A DNA stretch of 64,000 nucleotides, from NCBI GenBank assembly GCA_021781415.1, contig JAJXWW010000085.1:80661-144660 (forward strand), in the 5' to 3' direction. Numbering within the stretch: the stretch's first letter is position 1; every line of letters begins with the position of its first letter. The notes beneath the pieces are model-generated. The model had not been told where the DNA came from, made no database searches, and saw only the letters and a list, made by a program, of their open reading frames with translations. The translations under genes were made by a program, and so were the position numbers. This stretch comes from Planctomycetota bacterium. Lineage in GTDB: Bacteria; Planctomycetota; Planctomycetia; Gemmatales; Gemmataceae. Shown here in pieces: positions 19,477-27,502 of the stretch.

Positions 19477-20811
19477 TTAGTCTCCGCGGAGAGTGAGGCC
19501 GAGCTGCGACAGCTTCTCGCGCACTTCGCTCAGCGAGGTGATGCCGAAGTTTTTCGACTCCAGGAGTTCGTCCGCCGTGCGATTGACGAGATCGCCCACC
19601 ATGTTGATGCCCAGGCGATTCATGCACTTGCGGGCGCGGACGGACAAATTGAGATCGCTAATTGATTTATTGAGAACCGCCTGCTCTTGCTCGCTCAGCT
19701 GTTGGGGCCGATAGCGCGTGTCCGTCGGAGTGCCTTCTTCCAACGATTGCCCCAGTCGCAACCCCTTGGAAGTCATGATCTCCTTGATTTCTTCGAGCGA
19801 CGTTTCGCCGAAGTTCTTGCTGCTGAGGAGCTGTTGTTCGCTGATGCGCGTCAGATCGCCCAGCGTCTTGATGTTCATTTTCTTAAGGCAGTTGCGGCTG
19901 CGGACGGACAACTCGAAGTCGGTGACGGAGATTTCCAGCACCTGGCTGAAGCGGTTGAAGGTGTGTTCCTCTTCCGGACTGTAGTACATCGTCTGCGATG
20001 CCTGCGAGTCCTTGAGGAAGAGGCGCGCTTGCTCGTCGGTGGGATCGCCGGTCAGTACGCGCCGATAGCATTCGACGGCCTTATCGTATTTCTCGTGATC
20101 CTCGTAAAGAACGCCGAGATTCTTTAAGACTCCGACGTGGATCGGCGGATGTTTCAAGCAGCGTTCGTAGAAACCGATGGCCTCTTCGTCGTTGCCGGCC
20201 AAGTCGTTGGCGTGGGCCAGTTGGAACAGAACGCCGGTGTGCGCCGGATCGTATTTCTCGGCCTTTTCCAGATGGTCGATGGCGGTTAGCCGTTCGCCCT
20301 CGGCAAGATGGCACGAGGCGAGTTGAAAGTGATACTCGGCGCTATGGCTCGACAGTTCGGCCAGTTTGTTGAGAATGGCGTGGGCTTGGTGCAAGTCACC
20401 CTTTTGGCGATAGATGCCGGCGCGTTGGAGCTGCACTTGATTGGCGTTGTAGCCGGACTTCTCGGCCTTGTCGTAGGCTTTCAGCGCTTCGTCGAATTCG
20501 CGGCGCGAGACCAAAGCCCTACCGAGGTAGAAATTGGCCAGCGCCCCTTCGCTTTGGCGCAAGTGATCGACGGCTTGTTGAACGTAGCCGAGGAAGAAGG
20601 AAGCGATTCCGAGTTTGAGATGCCAGCGTTTGACCGCCGCGCCGCTGGCGCTCTCGATCTTTTTCTTGATGACCTCCGTGACTTCGCGGAGAGTGCGATA
20701 CTGCGTGCCCCCTTGGGCCAACGCTTCACGCAGTTTCGACACCGTTCCGGCATCGCAGTCTTCTCGTTCCACCAACAGGGCTTTCAAATCGATCAACATC
20801 GGCTCAACCAT
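19477..20811 (-). CDS. TPR protein with two C-terminal RNA polymerase alpha-CTD domains
   Basis: TPR units followed by LSVRSRNCLKKMNIKTLGDLTRISEQQLLSSKNFGETSLEEIKEIMTSKGL and LSVRARKCMNRLGINMVGDLVNRTADELLESKNFGITSLSEVREKLSQLGL. Confidence 0.85.
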   Translation of the reverse strand: MVEPMLIDLKALLVEREDCDAGTVSKLREALAQGGTQYRTLREVTEVIKKKIESASGAAVKRWHLKLGIASFFLGYVQQAVDHLRQSEGALANFYLGRALVSRREFDEALKAYDKAEKSGYNANQVQLQRAGIYRQKGDLHQAHAILNKLAELSSHSAEYHFQLASCHLAEGERLTAIDHLEKAEKYDPAHTGVLFQLAHANDLAGNDEEAIGFYERCLKHPPIHVGVLKNLGVLYEDHEKYDKAVECYRRVLTGDPTDEQARLFLKDSQASQTMYYSPEEEHTFNRFSQVLEISVTDFELSVRSRNCLKKMNIKTLGDLTRISEQQLLSSKNFGETSLEEIKEIMTSKGLRLGQSLEEGTPTDTRYRPQQLSEQEQAVLNKSISDLNLSVRARKCMNRLGINMVGDLVNRTADELLESKNFGITSLSEVREKLSQLGLTLRGD

Positions 20812-20910
20812 GCAACGCACTCCCATGAAAACCAGCGCTCGCGCGTGTCTCTTCACCGATTGCAAAATGTTAGTATAACGGTAGCGGTTGTTCGTGCAAG
20901 AGAGGACATC

Positions 20911-20967
20911 GCCAGCCCGCGGCGCAAGCAAGGGAAAAAGTACCCCTTGCTTGCGCCGCGGGCTGGC
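20911..20967. repeat. Perfect 24-bp inverted repeat in a divergent intergenic region
   Basis: GCCAGCCCGCGGCGCAAGCAAGGG - AAAAAGTAC - CCCTTGCTTGCGCCGCGGGCTGGC. Confidence 0.85.
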
Positions 20968-20983
20968 AGGCGGGGTCGCAGTC

Positions 20984-22084
20984 ATGTCGCGTTCGCGTTC
21001 TCAACCTTCCACACCACCCGCCTGTTACGCGATGGTCCACCCCGGCTTGGAACCGATTGCCGCCGAGGAGATCGAGCGCGACTTCGGCGGGGAAGTCAAG
21101 AAGACGGGGAATGGCATCGTCGTTTTCCGCGCGCCGAGCCTCGACGAGCGCTTGCTCAGTTTACGCACCACGGAAGACGTGTTCCTCTTCGCCTGGGGCA
21201 GCGATCGCCTCACGCATCGGGCCGCCGATCTGGAGAGCATTCGCCGATGGACGGCGCGCGAGGCGGACTGGCAATCCCTGCTGCGCATCCATCACGGCCT
21301 CCGACCGAAACCGAAAGGGAGAACGACGTATCGCCTCGTAACGCAAATGGAAGGACAACACGCCTATCTTCGCCGCGATGCCCGCAAGGCGCTGGCGCAG
21401 GGGTTGGCGAACGTCGTTCCAGAGAGTTGGCGACCCGCCGAAGAGAACGCCGCCGTCGAGTTCTGGTTGACCATTCACGAAGAGACGGCCGTTTGCGGTC
21501 TGCGATTGTCGGATCGGACCATGCGTCATCGCGATTACAAGCTGGAGCATCGACCTGCCTCGTTGCGTCCGACCATCGCGGCGGCGATGGTTCGCTTGGC
21601 CGAGATTCGACCGCGCCACGTTTTCCTCGATCCGATGTGCGGGGCGGGTACGCTTCTAGCCGAACGTACGATCGCCGGACAACGTATTCGGGGCGGGTTT
21701 GCTGCAGCTTGGGGCGGCGACATCGAATTCAGCGCCGTTCGCGCCGCGGCCATCAATCTGCGCCGTCTCGGTTCGGTCCTGCTGGCCCGCTGGGACGCTA
21801 CTCGTTTACCCCTCGCGTCCGAGTCGGTCGATCGCATCGCCACCAATCCACCGTTCGGCAAGCAACTGAGCAGCCCCGAGGCCGTTGGGCCGCTCTATCG
21901 CGCCATGCTCCGCGAGTACGATCGCGTGCTGCGTCCCGATGGGGTTGCGGTGATCGTGGTCAGCGCAGCCGGCGAATTGCGCTCCGCCGCGCGAACGGTC
22001 GGTTGGCAACAACGAAGGCAAGTATCGATCCGCGTCCTCGGTCAGCCCGCAGTTATTAGCGTCTGGCGGAAGGCGGGAAAGTAG
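20984..22084 (+). CDS. THUMP-domain class I SAM RNA methyltransferase (Trm14/RlmL-like)
   Basis: HPGLEPIAAEEI, LDPMCGAGTLLAE, TNPPFGKQL (N-P-P-F). Confidence 0.85.
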   Translation: MSRSRSQPSTPPACYAMVHPGLEPIAAEEIERDFGGEVKKTGNGIVVFRAPSLDERLLSLRTTEDVFLFAWGSDRLTHRAADLESIRRWTAREADWQSLLRIHHGLRPKPKGRTTYRLVTQMEGQHAYLRRDARKALAQGLANVVPESWRPAEENAAVEFWLTIHEETAVCGLRLSDRTMRHRDYKLEHRPASLRPTIAAAMVRLAEIRPRHVFLDPMCGAGTLLAERTIAGQRIRGGFAAAWGGDIEFSAVRAAAINLRRLGSVLLARWDATRLPLASESVDRIATNPPFGKQLSSPEAVGPLYRAMLREYDRVLRPDGVAVIVVSAAGELRSAARTVGWQQRRQVSIRVLGQPAVISVWRKAGK

Positions 22085-22187
22085 AGTAGCATAAGCTATC
22101 AGTCCGAAGCCCCATCGAAAGGCTATTCGACTACCCTTCGCAGGCGCTACGGGCTGGTTTATCTTCAGATCTTTCAGGGCGATTATC

Positions 22188-23117
22188 ATGGCTTCCCAGC
22201 GACTTACCTGCCCCGATTGCAAATCGGTACTTCGTCCGGCCAAACCTGTGCCCGACGGTAAGAAAGTCAAATGTCCCAAGTGCGGCGGCTTCTTCACCAC
22301 GCCCGGACTTCTCGAACGGGAACCCGCGCGAAAGAAACCTGCCGCCATCAAGACGGCGAAAGAAACCAACAAGAAACCCGCGGCTCCCAAGCCTCCCGCC
22401 GACACCGATGAAGGCGACGGTATTTACAGCTACATACCCGAAGACAAAAAAGCCGAAGAGGACAAACCGGACATCGAGTATGCTCCCGATATGTCCATCA
22501 AAGACTTGCGCGGTCCAGCTCAGGCCGCCGTCGTCTCCCCGTCCAATTACATGCTCATTCTCGGCGGATTGGGCTGCCTGAGCAATCTCTTCCTCATCTG
22601 CGTCAGCTTCTGGCCGATGGTCTTCAGCGACTCTCCGGTCGATTGGAAGAAGGTGCTTACGCTGTACTATAAAGACGACAAAAACGCCGTTCAGCGCGTC
22701 GATGGAATTAAAGAGTATAAAGACCTTAAAGACAAAGACTTGGACATCGTGCAAGATGCCGAGGCCGACGCACGGTTGTACCGCTTCATTGCGATGGGCG
22801 TATACATTTTCCTATTCCTCTACAATGCCGTCGCCATTATCGGGGCGGTGAAGATGCAGAATCTGGAATCGCGCGGCTGGGGTATCGCTTCCAGCATTAT
22901 GACGATCTTGCCATTGAGTTCCGGCGGCCTCAGCTCCTTGGTCGGTGGCCTATTCTACTTCACCATCGGCTCGTGGGTGTTGGAAGAGATGAATGCCTAC
23001 TACTCGTCCGGCATCAGTTCGTTGCCCTATTTGTTCGCGCTCTTTGTCGGCGTATGGTCGCTGCGCACGCTGATGTCGCAAGAAGTGATCGACGGCTTCG
23101 AATATGTGGCGGAGTAA
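22188..23117 (+). CDS. Zinc-ribbon multi-pass membrane protein, hypothetical
   Basis: CPDCKSVLRPAKPVPDGKKVKCPKCGGFF zinc-ribbon, then hydrophobic segments. Confidence 0.65.
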   Translation: MASQRLTCPDCKSVLRPAKPVPDGKKVKCPKCGGFFTTPGLLEREPARKKPAAIKTAKETNKKPAAPKPPADTDEGDGIYSYIPEDKKAEEDKPDIEYAPDMSIKDLRGPAQAAVVSPSNYMLILGGLGCLSNLFLICVSFWPMVFSDSPVDWKKVLTLYYKDDKNAVQRVDGIKEYKDLKDKDLDIVQDAEADARLYRFIAMGVYIFLFLYNAVAIIGAVKMQNLESRGWGIASSIMTILPLSSGGLSSLVGGLFYFTIGSWVLEEMNAYYSSGISSLPYLFALFVGVWSLRTLMSQEVIDGFEYVAE

Positions 23118-23120
23118 GAG

Positions 23121-23401
23121 GCGAACCGGCAGCGTAAGCTGCCGGGTTGTACGCTCCTCACCCAGTTCGCCCTACCCGGCAGCTTACGCTGCCGGTTCGC
23201 CTTACCCGGCAGATGACGCTGCCGGTTACCCGGCAGATGACGCTGCCGGTTCGCCCTACCCGGCAGATGACGCTGCCAGTTCGCCCTACCCGGCAGCTTA
23301 CGCTGCCGGTTCGCCTTACCCGGCAGATGACGCTGCCGGTTACCCGGCAGATGACGCTGCCGGTTCGCCTTACCCGGCAGATGACGCTGCCGGTTCGCCT
23401 T
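23121..23401. repeat. Tandem hairpin array: one inverted plus eight direct units
   Basis: Units of 30, 24, 30, 30, 30, 24, 30 and 30 bp from 23174; each carries CCGGCAG-(ATGACG or CTTACG)-CTGCCGG. Confidence 0.95.
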
Positions 23402-23963
23402 ACACTTTTAGCATGCCGCTTTTGCGAGCGAACGGGAAGATGCCGCCCGCCTCCAGGATGGGCGCGACTTCGCCCAGCGGCTTTAATTCGTACCGTTCGC
23501 CGGTCGTGATGTTGTGCAATGTGTGTGCGACCACATCCAGACGCAGTTCGTCGCCGGTGCAGACGCGCTCGCACAATCGCTCGACGCATTCCAGCGGAAT
23601 CAAATAGCCGCCGTTTACCGAGTTACGATAGAAGATACGCGCGTAGAACTCGGCGACGACGGCTTCGATGCCGGCGGCGTCCAACGCGATCGGCGCGTGT
23701 TCGCGCGACGAACCGCAGCCGAAGTTCTTGCCGGCGACGACGATTTTGTAGGGCGAGACAAACTCGTCGTCGGTATGAAACGGCACATGCCCCTTGGGCA
23801 AACCCGCTTGCGACGGCGGCACGCTGCTGAGCGCGTATTTGCCGAATTGCTTGTATTCCTCTGGAATCGACGGGTTGAACGTCAGATACTGAGCGGGAAT
23901 GATCTGATCGGTATCAATGTTGTCGCCCAGGACATAGGCTTTGCCGGTGATGGTCGTTTGCAT
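23400..23963 (-). CDS. leuD: 3-isopropylmalate dehydratase small subunit
   Basis: DNIDTDQIIPAQYL, FGCGSSREHAPIAL; next to leuC. Confidence 0.92.
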   Translation of the reverse strand: MQTTITGKAYVLGDNIDTDQIIPAQYLTFNPSIPEEYKQFGKYALSSVPPSQAGLPKGHVPFHTDDEFVSPYKIVVAGKNFGCGSSREHAPIALDAAGIEAVVAEFYARIFYRNSVNGGYLIPLECVERLCERVCTGDELRLDVVAHTLHNITTGERYELKPLGEVAPILEAGGIFPFARKSGMLKV

Positions 23964-23971
23964 AATTCCTC

Positions 23972-24025
23972 AGTTCTGAGTGCTGAGTTCTGAGTGCCAA
24001 GTCTCAGAACTCAGCACTCAGAACT
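23972..24025. repeat. Inverted repeat built of heptamers between leuC and leuD
   Basis: AGTTCTGAGTGCTGAGTTCTGAG - TGCCAAGT - CTCAGAACTCAGCACTCAGAACT, 23-bp perfect arms. Confidence 0.85.
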
Positions 24026-24030
24026 AGGGT

Positions 24031-25338
24031 TTACTCCAGGTACTCGCGCGGATCGGTGATGACGCCGTTGAGCGCGCTGGCGGCCACGGTCAGCGGGCTG
24101 GCAAGGTAGACGCGCGCCTCCTTGTGTCCCATGCGTCCGGGGAAGTTGCGATTGGTCGTGCTGATGCAACTGAGCGGCTGATTGAGCCGACCGAAGGTAT
24201 CGCTCGGTCCTCCAAGGCAGGCGGCGCAGGAAGGAGGACCGACCTTGGCTCCGGCGGACAGAAACACTTCTTCGAGCGTTTGTCCGCCGATTTTCTCCGA
24301 TTTCAGCCCCGAGGCCACTTCGCTGGTGGCCGGGACAACGAACGTGTCGATCTTCACGCTCTTGTCCTTGAGTATTTTAGCGGCGGCGCGGAAGTCGGTG
24401 AGCTTTCCTCCAGTACAAGAGCCGATATAGGCGCGATCGAGTTTCGTCCCGCGAACTTCGCCGACGGCGGCGCGATTGTCGGGACTGTGCGGCTTGGCGA
24501 CGACCGGTTGCAACTTCGTCACATCGTAGACCTTTTCATGGATGAACTTCGCGCCGGGGTCGGTGTGGACCATAGTATACGTCTTGGCGTGCTTGTTGCG
24601 GGCGTTGACGTAATCGAGCGTCACTTTGTCCGGCGCGATGATGCCGTTTTTGCCGCCGGCTTCGATGACCATGTTGCATAGCGTCATGCGTTCTTCGATG
24701 TTCAGCGCGTAGACGCCGTCGCCGTCGAACTCCATCGCGCGATAGGTCGCTCCGTCGCAGCCGATGTCGCCGATGACGGCGAGGATGAGATCTTTCGCCA
24801 TCAAATACGGCGGCAGTTGACCGTGAAAGACGAACCGCATCGTCGGCGGCACCTTGACCCACAGCTTGCCCGTACCGAGGATGAAGCCCGCGTCGGTATT
24901 GCCGATGCCGGTGGCGAACTCGCCGAACGCCCCCGCCGTGCAGGTATGGCTATCGGTGCCGAATAGCACTTCGCCGGGCCTCGTGTGTCCTTCCTCGGGC
25001 AGCGCGATGTGGCAAACGCCTTTGTATTGATCGGTGCCAACGTCGTAGTAGTAGGGCAAGCCCTGCTCGCGGACGAACTCGCGCAGCACATCGACGTTGC
25101 GATTGGCCATCTTGTCGGCGGTGAAAATGTAGTGATCGGGAACGATCACTACTTTCTCCCGATCCCAAACTTTGGCATCTTTGCCGAAGTGTTGTTTGAA
25201 CACGCCGATGGTCCCTGGCCCGCAAACGTCGTGCGTCATCAGAACATCGACATCTACCCAAATGTTGTCGCCTGGCCCAACGGCATCGCGTCCGGCGTGT
25301 TGGGCGAGGATCTTTTCGGTCAAAGTCATCGGCGTCAT
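24031..25338 (-). CDS. leuC: 3-isopropylmalate dehydratase large subunit
   Basis: MTLTEKILAQHAGRD, GTDSHTCTAGAFGEFATGIGNTD, GSCTGGKLTDFRAAA, SCAACLGGPSDTFGRL, STTNRNFPGRMG. Confidence 0.95.
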   Translation of the reverse strand: MTPMTLTEKILAQHAGRDAVGPGDNIWVDVDVLMTHDVCGPGTIGVFKQHFGKDAKVWDREKVVIVPDHYIFTADKMANRNVDVLREFVREQGLPYYYDVGTDQYKGVCHIALPEEGHTRPGEVLFGTDSHTCTAGAFGEFATGIGNTDAGFILGTGKLWVKVPPTMRFVFHGQLPPYLMAKDLILAVIGDIGCDGATYRAMEFDGDGVYALNIEERMTLCNMVIEAGGKNGIIAPDKVTLDYVNARNKHAKTYTMVHTDPGAKFIHEKVYDVTKLQPVVAKPHSPDNRAAVGEVRGTKLDRAYIGSCTGGKLTDFRAAAKILKDKSVKIDTFVVPATSEVASGLKSEKIGGQTLEEVFLSAGAKVGPPSCAACLGGPSDTFGRLNQPLSCISTTNRNFPGRMGHKEARVYLASPLTVAASALNGVITDPREYLE

Positions 25339-25469
25339 GTATCGCTGGCTCCCTGAGCGTCGTGGCATCCGAACTGATAGTATATTCGGCCAGAGAAAAA
25401 GGACATGCTTCCTTCTCGGTTAGCCGCAACCTGAAGGGGAGCGCGTGGAGGAGCGGCTCGACGAGGATT

Positions 25470-26147
25470 CTATTTCGCGCGGTTGGTTGGAGGAGGAGGA
25501 GGACCGAAGATCGTTTCCGGTTTGGGAAGCGATTTGAAATCGCAGTGGGCCAAGCGTTCGAGGATTACTTGTTCCAGCTTGTAATCGCGGCCAATGGGAA
25601 TCCAGCTCGGTTCGTACACGGGCTGCTCGATGACTTCAAATTGACGTTCGATGGTGCTGACCATGTTGAAACTGGCGGAACCGGCCGTGGCGCGCAACGG
25701 AGCTGGGAGATCTTCCAACTCTTTTAATACTTTCACGTCGATGTAATAACCACCGTCGTCGGCCGTGGAGATGAGCAAGATACAGCGATGGCGGATCGTT
25801 TGAAAGCTGGCCAAGATTCTCTGATAGAGATCGGGGCTGCCCGGTTTCCAAGGTTGCTCGATACCCGGAGCGACCGCCGGTTGCGATTCGATGCGACCCT
25901 CGAAGCGATTGGAGTAGGCGATCTCGAAGAAGTCGTCGACCACGTCCAGTGCCTTCTGATAAATCTTGTCGTAAACCTCCGGCTGCGGCCCTTGGGGAAG
26001 ATAGAGAGGATTCTCTTGGGCCACCCACTGATCGGGCCTCAAAATGATGGGGTTCTCTTGGAGCGGGCCGGTCGAACAGCCGGCGAACACAAGAGCCGCC
26101 AAGCTCGCGCTTCCGACGATGAATTGTCGGCGGTTGATGCGCCCCAT
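25470..26147 (-). CDS. Hypothetical lipoprotein with Tat-like signal
   Basis: NRRQFIVGSASLAALVFAGCSTG: RR plus lipobox AGC. Confidence 0.6.
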   Translation of the reverse strand: MGRINRRQFIVGSASLAALVFAGCSTGPLQENPIILRPDQWVAQENPLYLPQGPQPEVYDKIYQKALDVVDDFFEIAYSNRFEGRIESQPAVAPGIEQPWKPGSPDLYQRILASFQTIRHRCILLISTADDGGYYIDVKVLKELEDLPAPLRATAGSASFNMVSTIERQFEVIEQPVYEPSWIPIGRDYKLEQVILERLAHCDFKSLPKPETIFGPPPPPTNRAK

Positions 26148-26358
26148 ACCGATTCCTCGTCGCCTCATCGCCAGCGCAGCCGACGACCGTGCGCCCCCAA
26201 ACTCTCTGTTACGACTAAGGGGAGGGGTTATGCCAATCGAGCGACGATAAGTCAAGGCCGATTGCGACGACAGATCGCCTTGCTCCGTTCGCGCGCTTCC
26301 TGTACAGTGCCGCTTCGTTCATGGAAGACGAGTTTGTTCCGATGAGAAGGGATGCACG

Positions 26359-27420
26359 ATGGCTGGCGGAACGCGCGGACTGCGAGGCATTGCGGCGGGA
26401 GTTCTTCTACTGTCGGGCTGCGTCGGACTCGGCGATGCCCTGCCGTTGAAGTCTCCATCGAATCCCCCTCAAGAGCCTCGCGTTGCGACTCAGACGAGCG
26501 CCGCGGAAGCTCCGGTTGCCCAGGCCCAGCGCGATATTCCACTGGTTCCGTTGCCATCGTTGACGCCTCCGACGCATCAGGCGTTCCGGCCGCCCTCGCC
26601 GCCGCCCGCCGTTCCAGCCGCCAACATCGATATCGCCTCGCCCCCTGCGGCACAGGCCGCCACTCTTATCGAGGATGCGAAATCAACGCCGCAACACTCG
26701 GCCCGACAGCTTCTCGAACGAGCCTCGTCCCGATGCTCGTCGCTCAATTCGTACATCGTTCGGCTCACACGGCGCGAGCATCTCAAGGGCAAGGGCAACG
26801 AGGAAGAGATCATCGCCTTCGCCTTTCGCAAACATCCATTCAGCGTCCATTTCAAATGGCTCGGCAAAACGGCGAACGGACGCGAGGTCGTCTACGTCAA
26901 GGATCGATTCGACAACAAGATTCATACCAAGGTGGCGAGTGGCGATGCTCCCTTGTTGCCGGCTGGAGCCAAGTTGTCCCTGTCTCCCGAAAACCCCCTG
27001 GTTCGCTCGGCCAGCCGTCATCCCATTACCGATGCCGGCGTCTCCCACTGCGTCGATTCTTTGATCGACATGCTCAACGCTCAGGATCGCGGCGATACGC
27101 GAGAGGGGACGATTGCCGTACTCCCGCCCCAAAAGCGCCCCGAATACGCACAACCAATCGAGACCATCGAACGCACCATTCCTCCCGGCGTCGAAGCGGA
27201 TCTACCCCGTGGCGGACGACGATTCATCTACTTCGATCCCGACAGTCAACTCCCGTTACTCGTCGTCACTCTCGACGAAAAAGGCAACGAAGTAGAATAC
27301 TACCGCTACGACCGATTGATGACCCCCGCCAATCTCGACGACGACGACTTTAACCCCGACAAACTGTGGGCCAAACGGCCGGCGGCAGGCGGTAAGCAGA
27401 AAGCGGAAGACAGAAGGTAA
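26359..27420 (+). CDS. DUF1571 domain-containing protein
   Basis: LLERASSRCSSLNSYIVRLTRREHLKGKGNEEEIIAFAFRKHPFSVHFKWLG...GREVVYVKDRFDNKIHTK, the DUF1571 pattern as I recall it. Confidence 0.75.
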   Translation: MAGGTRGLRGIAAGVLLLSGCVGLGDALPLKSPSNPPQEPRVATQTSAAEAPVAQAQRDIPLVPLPSLTPPTHQAFRPPSPPPAVPAANIDIASPPAAQAATLIEDAKSTPQHSARQLLERASSRCSSLNSYIVRLTRREHLKGKGNEEEIIAFAFRKHPFSVHFKWLGKTANGREVVYVKDRFDNKIHTKVASGDAPLLPAGAKLSLSPENPLVRSASRHPITDAGVSHCVDSLIDMLNAQDRGDTREGTIAVLPPQKRPEYAQPIETIERTIPPGVEADLPRGGRRFIYFDPDSQLPLLVVTLDEKGNEVEYYRYDRLMTPANLDDDDFNPDKLWAKRPAAGGKQKAEDRR

Positions 27421-27502
27421 AAGAGGTTTCGGTGGATCGCCTGTCTATCGCTCGCTGCTTCTCATGGACGCAGTTTGGCCTCGCGGCAAACGCGCGCGGG
27501 CG

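Noticed and set aside
20308-22059. 583-aa plus-strand ORF spanning the TPR/alphaCTD and THUMP methyltransferase genes
   Set aside because: Antisense or out-of-frame to two convincing genes; low-complexity Arg-rich product typical of GC-rich shadow ORFs.
23174-23401. CRISPR-like regular repeat array
   Set aside because: Units are contiguous and nearly identical with no unique spacers; period alternates 30/24 bp; no cas genes nearby.
23104-23607. ORFs of 167, 120 and 143 aa running through the tandem array (PADDAAGSPY repeats)
   Set aside because: Open only because unit lengths (30, 24) are multiples of three. They overlap leuD and look like artefacts.
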